The notes under the pieces were generated by a model. It did not search any database. It saw only the letters and a program-made list of their open reading frames with translations, and was not told where the DNA came from. Below, one piece after another: positions 16,656 to 25,117 of a DNA stretch of 27,445 bases (within the stretch, counting starts at the first letter, position 1; each line of letters opens with the position of its first letter). Both the position numbers and the translations under genes were made by a program. The stretch is from assembly GCA_027083475.1 (NCBI GenBank), contig JALWON010000063.1, positions 1-27,445 on the forward strand, written 5' to 3'. The DNA comes from Sulfurimonas sp. GTDB taxonomy: Bacteria > Campylobacterota > Campylobacteria > Campylobacterales > Sulfurimonadaceae.

Positions 16656-17450
16656 ATGAAAGATAAATATACAATTTTACTCACAAATGATGACGGGTAT
16701 GAAGCCAAAGGCCTGCTTGCATTACGAGATGTTTTACAAGAAATTGAGGGTGTCAATGTCATTGTTGTAGCACCTGCCAATGAGAAATCAGCTTGTGGAC
16801 ATTCGCTTACTTTAGTAAAACCCTTGCGTTTTGTGAGTGTGGATGATGATTTTTATAAACTTGAAGATGGAACACCAAGTGATTGTGTGTACCTCTCTTT
16901 GAGTGCTTTGTTTGCAGAAAAAAAGCCAGATTTACTGGTAAGTGGAATTAATCGCGGGTCGAATATGGGTGAAGATATTACCTACTCAGGGACGGTTGCA
17001 GGTGCAATGGAAGGAGTACTGCATGGGATTCCTTCTATTGCTATCTCGCAAGTGATGGATTTTAGTGACCCCTCAGGCGATTTTTCCTTAGCACAAGAGA
17101 GTATTAAAACACTTGTAGTGAAGATAAAAAATGGAAAGTTTCCTCTGCCAAAGCGAGAACTTTTAAACATTAATGTCCCTTCAAATGTACAAGAGGCACA
17201 GATGCAAGTGACCTATGCAGGGTATAGACACTATGCGAATGACGCGCATTTGCATAGAAATCCTCGTGGGGAAGAGTACTATTGGCTTGGATTACACCCT
17301 CTTAATTTTTCTGCGCGTGAGCAAACGGGGATGAGTGATTATGAAGCTATAGAGGCAGGCTTGATTTCTATTACACCTATTATGCTCGACATGAGTGCTT
17401 ATAAAAGCATGCAGACCTTAAAAACTTGGATACAAGGCGAAACACTATGA
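16656..17450 (+). CDS. surE: 5'/3'-nucleotidase SurE
   Basis: Metal-dependent nucleoside monophosphate phosphatase of 264 aa, cytoplasmic. The N-terminal metal site LLTNDDG (D12, D13), the loop ANEKSACGHSLT, and the signature SGINRGSNMGEDITYSGTVA are complete. It salvages nucleotides and is often linked to stress survival. It heads an operon: its stop codon overlaps the next start (ATGA). No ribosome site is evident at its own start. The C-terminal SITPIMLDMSAY is normal. Confidence 0.96.
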   Translation: MKDKYTILLTNDDGYEAKGLLALRDVLQEIEGVNVIVVAPANEKSACGHSLTLVKPLRFVSVDDDFYKLEDGTPSDCVYLSLSALFAEKKPDLLVSGINRGSNMGEDITYSGTVAGAMEGVLHGIPSIAISQVMDFSDPSGDFSLAQESIKTLVVKIKNGKFPLPKRELLNINVPSNVQEAQMQVTYAGYRHYANDAHLHRNPRGEEYYWLGLHPLNFSAREQTGMSDYEAIEAGLISITPIMLDMSAYKSMQTLKTWIQGETL

Positions 17451-19870
17451 GAACAAAAAACACCTACTATACAAACAAGCATGATTTTGCAGATTTTGTT
17501 ACAGAACACCATTTTGTAGCGGAAAAAACACTTTTAGTCCAACTCTTTAGCTCAGAACTCAATAAGGCAAAAATTCAAGAAACTATTGATGCTATTTTAG
17601 AAGTTTTACCCCAAGCAAAACTTATTGGGGCTACAACTGATGGTGAAATTTTAGAAAATGTTGTGAGTACAGATAAAATGGTTGTGAGTGTGAGTGCTTT
17701 TGAGAAGGCAACAGTAAATGTAGCAATGGCTGAACATTCTGGTGATAGTTTTACATGTGGTGCAGCATTGGCAAAAAAAATAGTACAAGAGGATACCAAA
17801 ACACTGATTCTTTTTGCGGATGGATTAAACTCCAATGGAGAGACTTTTTTAAATGGTGTGAAAACTATTTCTGGTGATATTCCTTTAGCAGGTGGCATGG
17901 CAGGAGATGGGGCTGCGTTTGAGACAACTTATGTTTTTTGTAATGGGGGTATTATCTCAAGCGGGGCTGTTGGGGTAGCAATTAATGCACAAAAATTACA
18001 TATTCAAACTGCCTATAGTTTTAACTGGCAAGAGATAGGAAAAGCACTTATCATAACCAAAGCACATGAGAATAGAGTGTATGAGATTAATGGGAAAACA
18101 GCAGTTGATGTTTATACACATTACCTTGGAGAAGAGATAGCAGATGCTTTACCTGCAACGGGGATTGAATTTCCGTTGATTATTATGCGTGATGGTATGA
18201 AAATCGCTCGTGCAGTTTTAGGAAAAGAGGAAGATGGTTCTTTGATTTTTGCAGGGAATTTAGCTGTAGGGGATACTGTACATTTTGGCTATGGGCATAG
18301 TGGGATGATTTTAAAAGAGTCTTCTTATACGAAAGATGTATTTACTACAAAAGCTGTTGAATCTGTATTTATCTACTCTTGTATGGCACGGCGACGCTTT
18401 TTAGAAGAGAATGTTGCAACAGAACTTACCCCTTTTGCCAATATGGCGCCGACAAGTGGGTTTTTTACTTATGGTGAGTTCTATAAAGCGGAAGATTGTG
18501 AGCTTTTAAATCAGACAATGACTGTGATTTCTTTGAGTGAACATGATGAAATACAAGAGTACCATTTCGAGGATAAAAATCTGAATGATAAAATTTTTGA
18601 AACAAGTCAAACACAAAAAGCACTCTCGCATCTCATAGAAGCAACATCCAAAGAACTTACACAAGCTAATAGAGATCTTGAAAAAATTGTCCAAGAAAAA
18701 ACATCAGCTCTGCGAAATAAAATTTTAGAACTTGAAAATGCTTCGCGAGTGAAGTCTGAATTTTTAGCAGGTATGAGTCATGAGATTCGTACCCCTTTAA
18801 ATGCAATGCTTGGTTTTGTAGATATTTTAAAAGCGGGGGAGACGATTAAAGAACGCCAGCAACAATTTAACATTATTAAAGATTCTGGATTGACTTTACT
18901 GACGATTATTAATGATGTTTTAGACTTTTCTAAAATAGAGAGTGGCAAGATGCTCTTAGAGAAAAGAAAATTTGCAACAAAAAAACCTTTTAAGACGATA
19001 GGGCATCTTTTTTATGAAAAAGCTGTGGAAAATGGGATAGAACTGCATGTGGAATTTTCTCCAGATTTACCGCGTTTTTTTGTTGGGGATGTTGTTCGTA
19101 TCAAGCAAGTGGCTTCTAACTTTTTAAGTAATGCTCTGAAATTTACTCCAAAAGGAGGGAAGGTGATTATGCGAGTTGCTTATGACACCACTCAAGAATT
19201 ACTTCGTTTCTCAGTAAAAGATACAGGTGTTGGTATTGATGAAAAAAATCTTGAGAAAATTTTTGAAGCTTTTACCCAAGAAGATGCCTCAACAACAAGA
19301 AAGTTTGGGGGAACTGGGTTAGGGCTTTCTATTTCATCTGCACTCATCAATGCGATGCATGGAAAAATAGAAGTAAGTAGTGTGCTTGGAGAGGGGAGCG
19401 AGTTTAGTTTTAGCTTACCACTCATTAAAGCGGATGATTTTGGAGTCTTAGATGAGGAAGAGAGTCAAAAAATTGATTTAAAACAAAAACTTACAGGGAA
19501 AATTTTAGTTGTTGAAGACAATAAAACAAATCAGATGCTGATTGAGATTATTTTAGAAGATTTAGGTTTGGATGTGTATATGGCAGAGAATGGTCTTGTG
19601 GCAGTCGAGATGTTTGAAAAAGAGCAATATGATTTGATTTTGATGGATGAGAATATGCCAAAAATGAATGGTATTGAAGCGACGAAAAAGATTTTACAAA
19701 TAGAAAAAGAGAAAGCTTTAAAACATACACCGATTATTGCTTTAACAGCCAATGCTTTAGCGACAGATAGAGCAAGATTTTTAGGAGCAGGTATGGATGA
19801 GTTTATTGCCAAACCTATAGATAATGAAATCTTGATACGTGCTTTGCATGCTTTTTTACTCCATGAATAG
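17447..19870 (+). CDS. Soluble FIST-domain hybrid sensor histidine kinase
   Basis: Cytoplasmic hybrid kinase of 807 aa with no membrane helix. Approximate domains: FIST_N (30-220; LIGATTDGEI, LAGGMAGDGAAF), FIST_C (220-365; IYSCMARRRFL, GFFTYGEF), coiled coil (395-435), HisKA with H445 (GMSHEIRTPLNA), HATPase (N box ASNFLSNALKF, G1 DTGVGI, G2 FGGTGLGLSI) and a C-terminal receiver with phosphoacceptor D734 (LILMDENMP). FIST domains are thought to bind small ligands such as amino acids. The start is ATG 17447, overlapping the surE stop and 10 nt after AAGG; an upstream TTG at 17426 is in frame but less likely. No output regulator is encoded nearby. Confidence 0.93.
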   Translation: MRTKNTYYTNKHDFADFVTEHHFVAEKTLLVQLFSSELNKAKIQETIDAILEVLPQAKLIGATTDGEILENVVSTDKMVVSVSAFEKATVNVAMAEHSGDSFTCGAALAKKIVQEDTKTLILFADGLNSNGETFLNGVKTISGDIPLAGGMAGDGAAFETTYVFCNGGIISSGAVGVAINAQKLHIQTAYSFNWQEIGKALIITKAHENRVYEINGKTAVDVYTHYLGEEIADALPATGIEFPLIIMRDGMKIARAVLGKEEDGSLIFAGNLAVGDTVHFGYGHSGMILKESSYTKDVFTTKAVESVFIYSCMARRRFLEENVATELTPFANMAPTSGFFTYGEFYKAEDCELLNQTMTVISLSEHDEIQEYHFEDKNLNDKIFETSQTQKALSHLIEATSKELTQANRDLEKIVQEKTSALRNKILELENASRVKSEFLAGMSHEIRTPLNAMLGFVDILKAGETIKERQQQFNIIKDSGLTLLTIINDVLDFSKIESGKMLLEKRKFATKKPFKTIGHLFYEKAVENGIELHVEFSPDLPRFFVGDVVRIKQVASNFLSNALKFTPKGGKVIMRVAYDTTQELLRFSVKDTGVGIDEKNLEKIFEAFTQEDASTTRKFGGTGLGLSISSALINAMHGKIEVSSVLGEGSEFSFSLPLIKADDFGVLDEEESQKIDLKQKLTGKILVVEDNKTNQMLIEIILEDLGLDVYMAENGLVAVEMFEKEQYDLILMDENMPKMNGIEATKKILQIEKEKALKHTPIIALTANALATDRARFLGAGMDEFIAKPIDNEILIRALHAFLLHE

Positions 19871-20504
19871 ATACGATAGAATAAAACTTCTTGTAAAAGA
19901 GGATTTTGTAAAACTCAGCAATGCCAAAGTGATTCTTTTAGGAGTCGGAGGTGTTGGCAGTTTTTGTTTGGATTGTCTCTATCGTAGTGGCATTACAGAT
20001 ATAACGATTGTTGATTTTGATACCTATGATGTGACAAATCAAAATCGTCAAATGTGGTCGGAATTGCATGAAAATGAACTTAAAGTAGAAGCCCTTAAAC
20101 AACACTATCCAAAAGTGCAAATCATCAATACAAGAGTGGATGAAGCATGGGTGCAAGCTTTTGATTTTGAGCCGTATGATTTAGTACTTGATGCCATTGA
20201 TGATAGAAATGCAAAACTCGCACTTGCTCAAAAGTGTTATAAAAAACTTATCTCCTCTTTTGGCAGTGCCAAACGCATGGATCCTACAAAAGTGCAGGTG
20301 GCAGATATTTGGAAAACTTACGGAGATAAATTTGGTTCAAAAATTCGCTATGAACTCAAAAAACGCAGGTTTAGTAAAAAATACACCGTCATTTTCTCAA
20401 GTGAAGCAGCACTTGTGAAAGAGAAAGGAAGTTTTATGGGAGTCACCGCTACCTTTGGTTTGACAATGTGCTCTCAAGCTATCAAGAGGCTACAAAGTGT
20501 TTGA
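19863..20504 (+). CDS. tcdA: tRNA threonylcarbamoyladenosine dehydratase TcdA-like (ThiF/E1 family)
   Basis: E1-like adenylating enzyme of 213 aa that would cyclise t6A to ct6A at position 37 of ANN-decoding tRNAs. The N-terminus RIKLLVKEDFVKLSNAKVILLGVGGVGSF has the ATP-binding GxGGVGS, then TIVDFDTYDVTNQNRQ and DAIDDRNAKLAL, as in CsdL/YgdL. The C-terminal part is shorter than in E. coli TcdA (about 270 aa). I start it at ATG 19863, which overlaps the kinase gene by 8 bp and gives the family's usual N-terminus; 19839 and 19848 are in-frame alternatives. MoeB/ThiF-type roles are less likely because no CxxC zinc pair is visible. Confidence 0.85.
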   Translation: MNRYDRIKLLVKEDFVKLSNAKVILLGVGGVGSFCLDCLYRSGITDITIVDFDTYDVTNQNRQMWSELHENELKVEALKQHYPKVQIINTRVDEAWVQAFDFEPYDLVLDAIDDRNAKLALAQKCYKKLISSFGSAKRMDPTKVQVADIWKTYGDKFGSKIRYELKKRRFSKKYTVIFSSEAALVKEKGSFMGVTATFGLTMCSQAIKRLQSV

Positions 20505-20877
20505 TTTTTTAAGGAGTGATTGGTTTAATATAGGTTTAGAGATAGTTTTTTTAGTATTGATTTTCTTAGATGTAAAAAAATATATGGCAACAAAAAAGAG
20601 AGAATACATCATCAATATTGTTTTAACAATTGGCTTTGCCATCTGGGCACTTTACCCCTACTATAACTCTTATGTTGGATGGGATGAGAAACAAAAAGAG
20701 GAGATGCTCAGTACGTGTAAAGATACCAATGACACAAAACTTTGTGCCTGTTTGGATGATGCACTCTTTAAAGGTTTTGTGTATGAGGAGTATAAAAAAC
20801 TCGATAAAAACGCCACAGAGTATAAAGAGTTTTTACAAGAAGCCAAAGAGGATTGTTTAGATGATTCTTGGTTTTGA
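20497..20877 (+). CDS. Small membrane protein with Cys-rich exported domain, unknown function
   Basis: Protein of 126 aa, family not recognised. Two membrane helices (about 10-28 and 38-56) are followed by a hydrophilic domain with four Cys (STCKDTND..LCACLDDALF and EDCLDD), likely in the periplasm where they could form disulfides. The start is GTG, overlapping the tcdA stop by 8 bp, with AGAGG 9 nt upstream. It is the last gene of the surE operon, and its 3' end overlaps the convergent SagB-like gene by 21 bp. Confidence 0.75.
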   Translation: MFDFLRSDWFNIGLEIVFLVLIFLDVKKYMATKKREYIINIVLTIGFAIWALYPYYNSYVGWDEKQKEEMLSTCKDTNDTKLCACLDDALFKGFVYEEYKKLDKNATEYKEFLQEAKEDCLDDSWF

Positions 20878-22425
20878 GTAGGCAGGGCGTGTTTGAATTC
20901 TACTATCGACATAGCCACGACCTACTGTAAAGTGGTATAAAATTTGAAAATGCTTACTGTTGAGCCCTAAAATATCATGCATCATATCATCTAAAAAACA
21001 GCCAATTCCTGTGCCTGAGAGTCCAAGGGAAGTCGCTTCAAGATAGAGCTGTTGTCCGATGGCACCACACTCCCAGTAGAGTTCTTTGTACCTTTGTGCT
21101 CCATAATCATGGAGTTCTTGGGTGTAGTTGCAGAGCATGCCAAGTGAAAATGCCCCATCGCTTGCTATGGCTTGATTACAACTGATGATTTTACTTTGGA
21201 GTTGGAAATTGTTTTTTTCTAAAATATAGAGATGCTTAAATGGGGTATTTTCCCATGTAAATGTACTATGCATAAGCCCTTTTAAAAGTTCTTTCTCTTT
21301 TTCATTTCTTAGAAGCAGGTAGAGCCCTTGTTCGTATGTTTGCACACGGTGCACAAAGAGGACTAAATGAGTAGCATTTTCATTGCCATCGAGTGAACCT
21401 GCAACACTTTGCAAGAGTATATGAAACTGCTCTTGTGTTATGAAAGATTGTTCCTTATCCATCACATGAATACTCCGGCGATTTAAGATGATGTCTTTTG
21501 CATTGGCAGAGGGTTTTCGTGATACTTTGCATTTTTCTACTTTGGTTTGTGCTTGATGATCTTGTGATGTTGCCTGCTCAATTGTATCGATTATTTTCCA
21601 ATCTTGCATTGAATGGCTAAGCTTGTTTGCTTGACCTTGGTAGCTTTTAGGGAGGTCTTGTAAAAGAATATCGAGTGATAGTTTTGTCTCTGTTTGTGTG
21701 GGTGATACAAGGAGCAACATATCGGCAATTTCATTTTCAAAAAATCGTTGTTTTTGGTCTAAACCCATTATTTTTGTCATATCACTATGTGCAATGGTAT
21801 CAAGTTTGGTAATTTTCCAGCCTAAGAGTTTTGCAGAGACCACAAGTGCTTGCCATGCATGCCCGACATCAAGTTGTGTGTATCGAAAGGCACGCTCTCC
21901 ATACTTCCACACTTCCCGCCAAACGATACTTGAGAGTCCTAGAAGAAAACTCCCTTTCTCAAGATGCTCCCAAAAAGATGTTTCAAACTCTGCTAAAATC
22001 TCTAAGGCATGGTTTTTGGGTGCATAATGAAAAATAGTACTTTTGTTATTTTGTTCTTGAAAAACAGGTGGAAGTACTATATAGGATTCTGTAGGGTGCA
22101 GATTGCCACTCGAAGCATTACAGCGCACAGCCCAAGAACTGCCTCCAGAGACTTTCCAAGCTGCAATGCCGAGTGAAAACTGTAAGAGTTGGGAGAGTGA
22201 TTCTTTGAGCAAAGGGGCATTTGGCAAGGACGCATCCAAAAGCGAGTAGGGCGGCATAGGGTTATTTTCAGATAAGGGGAGCATGATTTTTTTTGTCGGC
22301 TCATAGTTTCGAAAAGCATCTGGCTGTGTCGCCCAATCCATGTAGCCTAAAGAACGGGCATATCTTTGTTGCGAGTGTTTTGTCTCTTGGTGGTAAAAGA
22401 GTACATTTTGGAGTGCTTTGTTCAT
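20857..22425 (-). CDS. SagB/ThcOx-type nitroreductase-fold dehydrogenase
   Basis: Protein of 522 aa with two nitroreductase-like halves. The N-terminal half has the SagB-family flavin-site signature RCNASSGNLHPTESY (101-115). The C-terminal half (about 310-522) begins RRSIHVMDKEQSFIT and ends with LYLEATSLGLSGTGIGCF. SagB enzymes use FMN to oxidise azolines to azoles in peptide natural products, but no YcaO cyclodehydratase or precursor peptide is seen here, so this is an orphan with unknown substrate. It starts 15 bp after the 30-aa microprotein gene and probably ends the operon with the ZorAB-like genes. No strong ribosome site is seen. Confidence 0.87.
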   Translation of the reverse strand: MNKALQNVLFYHQETKHSQQRYARSLGYMDWATQPDAFRNYEPTKKIMLPLSENNPMPPYSLLDASLPNAPLLKESLSQLLQFSLGIAAWKVSGGSSWAVRCNASSGNLHPTESYIVLPPVFQEQNNKSTIFHYAPKNHALEILAEFETSFWEHLEKGSFLLGLSSIVWREVWKYGERAFRYTQLDVGHAWQALVVSAKLLGWKITKLDTIAHSDMTKIMGLDQKQRFFENEIADMLLLVSPTQTETKLSLDILLQDLPKSYQGQANKLSHSMQDWKIIDTIEQATSQDHQAQTKVEKCKVSRKPSANAKDIILNRRSIHVMDKEQSFITQEQFHILLQSVAGSLDGNENATHLVLFVHRVQTYEQGLYLLLRNEKEKELLKGLMHSTFTWENTPFKHLYILEKNNFQLQSKIISCNQAIASDGAFSLGMLCNYTQELHDYGAQRYKELYWECGAIGQQLYLEATSLGLSGTGIGCFLDDMMHDILGLNSKHFQILYHFTVGRGYVDSRIQTRPAYSKPRII

Positions 22426-22440
22426 AGCTTTTTTGAGAGT

Positions 22441-22533
22441 TTAATGGTGACTTGCCTTATTGTCTATTTTCACAAAAAATGAAGCTATAAATGCCATAGT
22501 TGCTAAAATAGCTACTGCAATGTATCCTTCCAT
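22441..22533 (-). CDS. 30-aa single-helix membrane microprotein
   Basis: Short ORF reading MEGYIAVAILATMAFIASFF and then a charged tail VKIDNKASHH. It has one membrane helix and little else. Its ATG overlaps the stop of the upstream small gene (TAATG), and a strong AAGGAG ribosome site lies 7 nt before it, which is the main evidence that it is translated. It resembles in size CydX-like or other small accessory subunits, but no identity can be assigned. Confidence 0.65.
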   Translation of the reverse strand: MEGYIAVAILATMAFIASFFVKIDNKASHH

Positions 22534-22730
22534 TAGTCTGCTCCTTTGTTGATAAGTTTTATGCCTGTAATATAAAGCATAGAAACAGAGTAGATAACTA
22601 CTCCGATGGTTACTATTGCTGGTAGATTATGGTTCGCACCAAAGAGACCATTTACAATAGATAAACCACCTATAAGGTTTCCAAAGGCGATAAGTCCTTT
22701 GCCAACTTCTTTTGATGTTTCTTTTTTCAT
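22533..22730 (-). CDS. 65-aa two-helix membrane protein, unknown
   Basis: Small hydrophobic protein with two likely membrane helices (about 14-31 and 38-56), a charged N-terminus (MKKETSKEVGKG) and a GNLIGGLSIVNGLFG segment rich in Gly. I start it at ATG 22730 because the upstream in-frame TTG (22748) lies across a perfect TATAAT. That box ends 6 nt before the ATG, so this gene may have its own leaderless promoter besides read-through from the upstream genes. Its stop overlaps the start of the 30-aa microprotein. Function unknown. Confidence 0.65.
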   Translation of the reverse strand: MKKETSKEVGKGLIAFGNLIGGLSIVNGLFGANHNLPAIVTIGVVIYSVSMLYITGIKLINKGAD

Positions 22731-22736
22731 AGTTCG

Positions 22737-22742
22737 ATTATA
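22737..22742 (-). promoter_or_regulatory. TATAAT box directly before the 65-aa gene
   Basis: A perfect minus-strand TATAAT ends 6 nt before ATG 22730, overlapping the stop codon of the 44-aa ORF. It may be an internal leaderless promoter or a chance match in AT-rich DNA. Confidence 0.4.
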
Positions 22743-22872
22743 CCACAAAATTAAACTTTTTGAAAATAGTTTTCAAAAGAGAGTTTTTTTCTTTTTGTTT
22801 GCGAAGTGCTTGAAGTTTCTCATCTAAGTAGTGTGAGGCGAGTTTGGTATATTTTGGTTCAAAATTATTCAT
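22738..22872 (-). CDS. 44-aa basic microprotein following the ZorB-like gene
   Basis: Short ORF whose ATG overlaps the last codons of the ZorB-like gene (ATGAATAA), in another frame, with TTAGAG upstream as ribosome site. The product is hydrophilic, basic and helical (residues 9-40, for example LASHYLDEKLQALRKQKEKN) with no membrane segment, so probably cytoplasmic. The tight coupling and the sensible amphipathic composition support a real gene, but there is no recognised homologue. It contains a 9-bp inverted repeat (22758-22778). Confidence 0.55.
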   Translation of the reverse strand: MNNFEPKYTKLASHYLDEKLQALRKQKEKNSLLKTIFKKFNFVV

Positions 22873-23980
22873 ACTCTAAGATACTCTCTATTTCATGCAT
22901 TGCATCATCATTTTTGAGACGAAATTTAATCTCTATTCTTCTTGAAGCCTGTTTGTTCTCTTTGCCATTTTTATATAAAACAGGGTCTTGGTAGGAACGT
23001 CCACTTGCAACAAGAAGTGATTTGAGATGGTTTTGTTGTGTAAAAGGCAGGCTTAAAAGGTAGTTCATGACAGCATAGGCACGTTTTTGCGATAAATTGA
23101 GGTTGAAGAGATAACCCCCGTCACTATCGGTATGCCCTTCTATAATGATACGGTCAAGTTGTGATTTTATCTGTTTGTTAGCTGTTAATGCTCCGACATA
23201 ATTGATGAAAATCTTTTTGAGTTCCTTTTTTGCTTGGGGTTTTAAAATGGCACTGTTTTTGGTAAACAAAATATTGGATGCGAGACGCAAGGAACCACTC
23301 TGTGCATCAATAGAGACTTTTTTACCAAGACTTTTCTTTAACGCAGCAATCACACGGATTTTGACACCTGTGAGATTTTTGATGCGGGCTTTTTGTGACT
23401 GCATTTTTGCCACCAGTGTATCATACTGTGTTGCTTTTTTATCGAGGGAGTGCAGCAGGGTTAAAAGCTTTTTGTCTTGAAGTTTGAGGGCATCCTCTTT
23501 AGCTGTTAAGGAGTTTGAGAGGACAAGTACTTGGTTTGCATAGTCTTGGAGCTTTTTGTTCTGTGTTTGGAGTGTTGCATTGGACTCATCAAGTAGATTT
23601 TGCATCAGAATGATTTTGTTGTTAAAGTCATCTATTTGTGTGTTTTGTGCGAGAAGAATGTTGTTCAGGTTTTCTATCTCCTGTGTTTTAAGTTGCAGGG
23701 CATTTTTTGAGATGAGCAGGGCTTCTTTACTTGTATTGAGTTCACTGCTTCGAGCGGCTAAGAGTCTTTTGAGCTTTTGCACCTCTTTGTCTCGTAGTAG
23801 TAAAGCACTCAAAGAGTTTTCTAAAGAGTTCTCCTTTGAAGCAAGGGTTTGTTTGAGTACCATTGATTTGACAACAATAGCCCCAATAACAAGAATAAAA
23901 ACAAAGAGTAATCCTGCCATCAAATCGGCATAAGAAATCCAAAAGTTTGTCTCTGATTCTCTTTTGTTTTTTAAGAACAT
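22865..23980 (-). CDS. ZorB/MotB-like OmpA-domain protein with long coiled coil
   Basis: Inner-membrane protein of 371 aa anchored to peptidoglycan. The N-terminus TNFWISYADLMAGLLFVFIL (11-30) matches the ZorB/MotB helix; D19 corresponds to the ion-carrying Asp (D26) of E. coli ZorB. Residues about 40-205 form a long periplasmic coiled coil absent from E. coli ZorB. The C-terminal OmpA domain has IIIEGHTDSDGGYLFNLNLS (D285, R300 for peptidoglycan binding) and KQASRRIEIK, closely following ZorB (GFTDTDGSYLYNLHLS; KEASRRVELR). It starts directly after the stator gene. It should be the B subunit of an ion-driven rotary motor. A flagellar MotB role is unlikely given the ZorB-type motifs and the absence of flagellar genes nearby. 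Confidence 0.85.
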   Translation of the reverse strand: MFLKNKRESETNFWISYADLMAGLLFVFILVIGAIVVKSMVLKQTLASKENSLENSLSALLLRDKEVQKLKRLLAARSSELNTSKEALLISKNALQLKTQEIENLNNILLAQNTQIDDFNNKIILMQNLLDESNATLQTQNKKLQDYANQVLVLSNSLTAKEDALKLQDKKLLTLLHSLDKKATQYDTLVAKMQSQKARIKNLTGVKIRVIAALKKSLGKKVSIDAQSGSLRLASNILFTKNSAILKPQAKKELKKIFINYVGALTANKQIKSQLDRIIIEGHTDSDGGYLFNLNLSQKRAYAVMNYLLSLPFTQQNHLKSLLVASGRSYQDPVLYKNGKENKQASRRIEIKFRLKNDDAMHEIESILEYE

Positions 23981-25117
23981 TTAGTGCTCTTTTATTGCTT
24001 GTGCTACTGCTGTGTGGTAAGCAGCAATGCTCTCTTGTACGGCACTGCTCTCTAGCGATACATGCGAAGCAAAGTCTGCAAGCTTTATAACGATTTGACC
24101 GATTTCATTGTCGATTTTATCAAAAGTTTGATTAAGAGAGTGGTTGAGGGTACTGCTTTGGGTTTGCATGGTTCGCTCAAAAGATTTGGTGGTGTTTGTG
24201 AAGTCACGGATAGATTGCTCAATCTCTGCTTGTGCTTTGATGGCATTGTTGTTATGGTTGAGTTGCGTGAGTGTGTTTTGGAGTTCGCGAGAAACATTGA
24301 GCAACGTTTGTGCAATCTGTGCGAAGTTCGTGTTTGTATCTGCCATCACTTTTTCATAACTTTTTTGCTGATGCACATTGAGTTCTTGAATGAAATCAAG
24401 ACTAAAAGTCTCTTTCATTGCCGCTAGAAATTTGTTCTGTTTGAGGTCGTATTGTGTGTATTTATAGATGGTGAGTTCATCTTGTGACCATACTTTATAC
24501 GAGAGTTCATCTTCAATGAGTGAGAAAAAATTATGCACCTTACTCATACCGCGTTTCTCAAAATATGTCCAAATTAAAGAGAGTAAAATACCATAAATTG
24601 AAGCCAGAAATGCAGAACCAACACCACTCAGGAGTAAAGAGATTTCATGGTCTAAGGATTGTGTGTCACTCACAGAGAAGTTTGGCATAGAGATAGCAAT
24701 GGCAATAAATGTCCCTAAAATTCCCAACATTGGAAATATGGAAGCTCCAATGGAAGCAAAATTGTCATTACGTACATCACTATAATAGGCATTTAAAAAT
24801 TTTTCTATATCTAAGATAGATTTTGTTTGTGTATGAATAGTGAGTGAGTTGAGGGCGAGTTTCTCTGTAAGTGCCTTGATGACACTCCCATGTGTAGCGC
24901 GCATTTTACAAATAGAGTAGTTGGCATTGTGCCTTATGAAAAGTAAAAAGACAAAAAGTATCAAACCAAGCATGACGATGGAGTGTATGGGAACATGCAA
25001 AGGGAGTAGATGCAAATAGCCTAAAAAAGCTGTAATAAAAAAGAGTATGGGTACAAATGCAATCACGAAGTAGTTTGCATAGCAAAAGGGTGTTTGTGTT
25101 TGGTAGTCTATTTGCAT
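23981..25117 (-). CDS. ZorA/MotA/ExbB-like proton-channel stator protein
   Basis: Inner-membrane protein of 378 aa with four helices (about 17-37, 43-62, 121-143, 160-185). The pore helices show the MotA/TolQ/ExbB pattern: ASIGASIFPMLGILGTFIAI (121-140) and LLLSGVGSAFLASIYGILLS (161-180). A cytoplasmic helical tail (190-378) follows, rich in Gln and Asn, shorter than the very long tail of E. coli ZorA but far longer than ExbB or TolQ. With the adjoining ZorB-like protein it should form a 5:2 ion-driven motor whose tail transmits motion to a cytoplasmic partner. A strong GAGGAG ribosome site precedes it, and it overlaps the upstream gene by 10 bp. Confidence 0.85.
   Translation of the reverse strand: MQIDYQTQTPFCYANYFVIAFVPILFFITAFLGYLHLLPLHVPIHSIVMLGLILFVFLLFIRHNANYSICKMRATHGSVIKALTEKLALNSLTIHTQTKSILDIEKFLNAYYSDVRNDNFASIGASIFPMLGILGTFIAIAISMPNFSVSDTQSLDHEISLLLSGVGSAFLASIYGILLSLIWTYFEKRGMSKVHNFFSLIEDELSYKVWSQDELTIYKYTQYDLKQNKFLAAMKETFSLDFIQELNVHQQKSYEKVMADTNTNFAQIAQTLLNVSRELQNTLTQLNHNNNAIKAQAEIEQSIRDFTNTTKSFERTMQTQSSTLNHSLNQTFDKIDNEIGQIVIKLADFASHVSLESSAVQESIAAYHTAVAQAIKEH

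Noticed and set aside
22758..22778. Nine-bp inverted repeat as terminator between the ZorB-like gene and the 65-aa gene
   Set aside because: It falls inside the 44-aa ORF and the stem is almost all A/T. It may be chance in AT-rich DNA, so it is not listed as a terminator.
23202..24427. Plus-strand ORFs of 92-125 codons within the ZorAB-like genes
   Set aside because: Low-complexity Ser/Leu/Cys-rich translations typical of antisense frames of coiled-coil genes.
22865..25117. Flagellar MotA/MotB stator or TolQR/ExbBD pair
   Set aside because: No flagellar, Tol or TonB genes are adjacent. The B subunit has ZorB-type N-terminal and OmpA motifs, and the A subunit has a long C-terminal tail.
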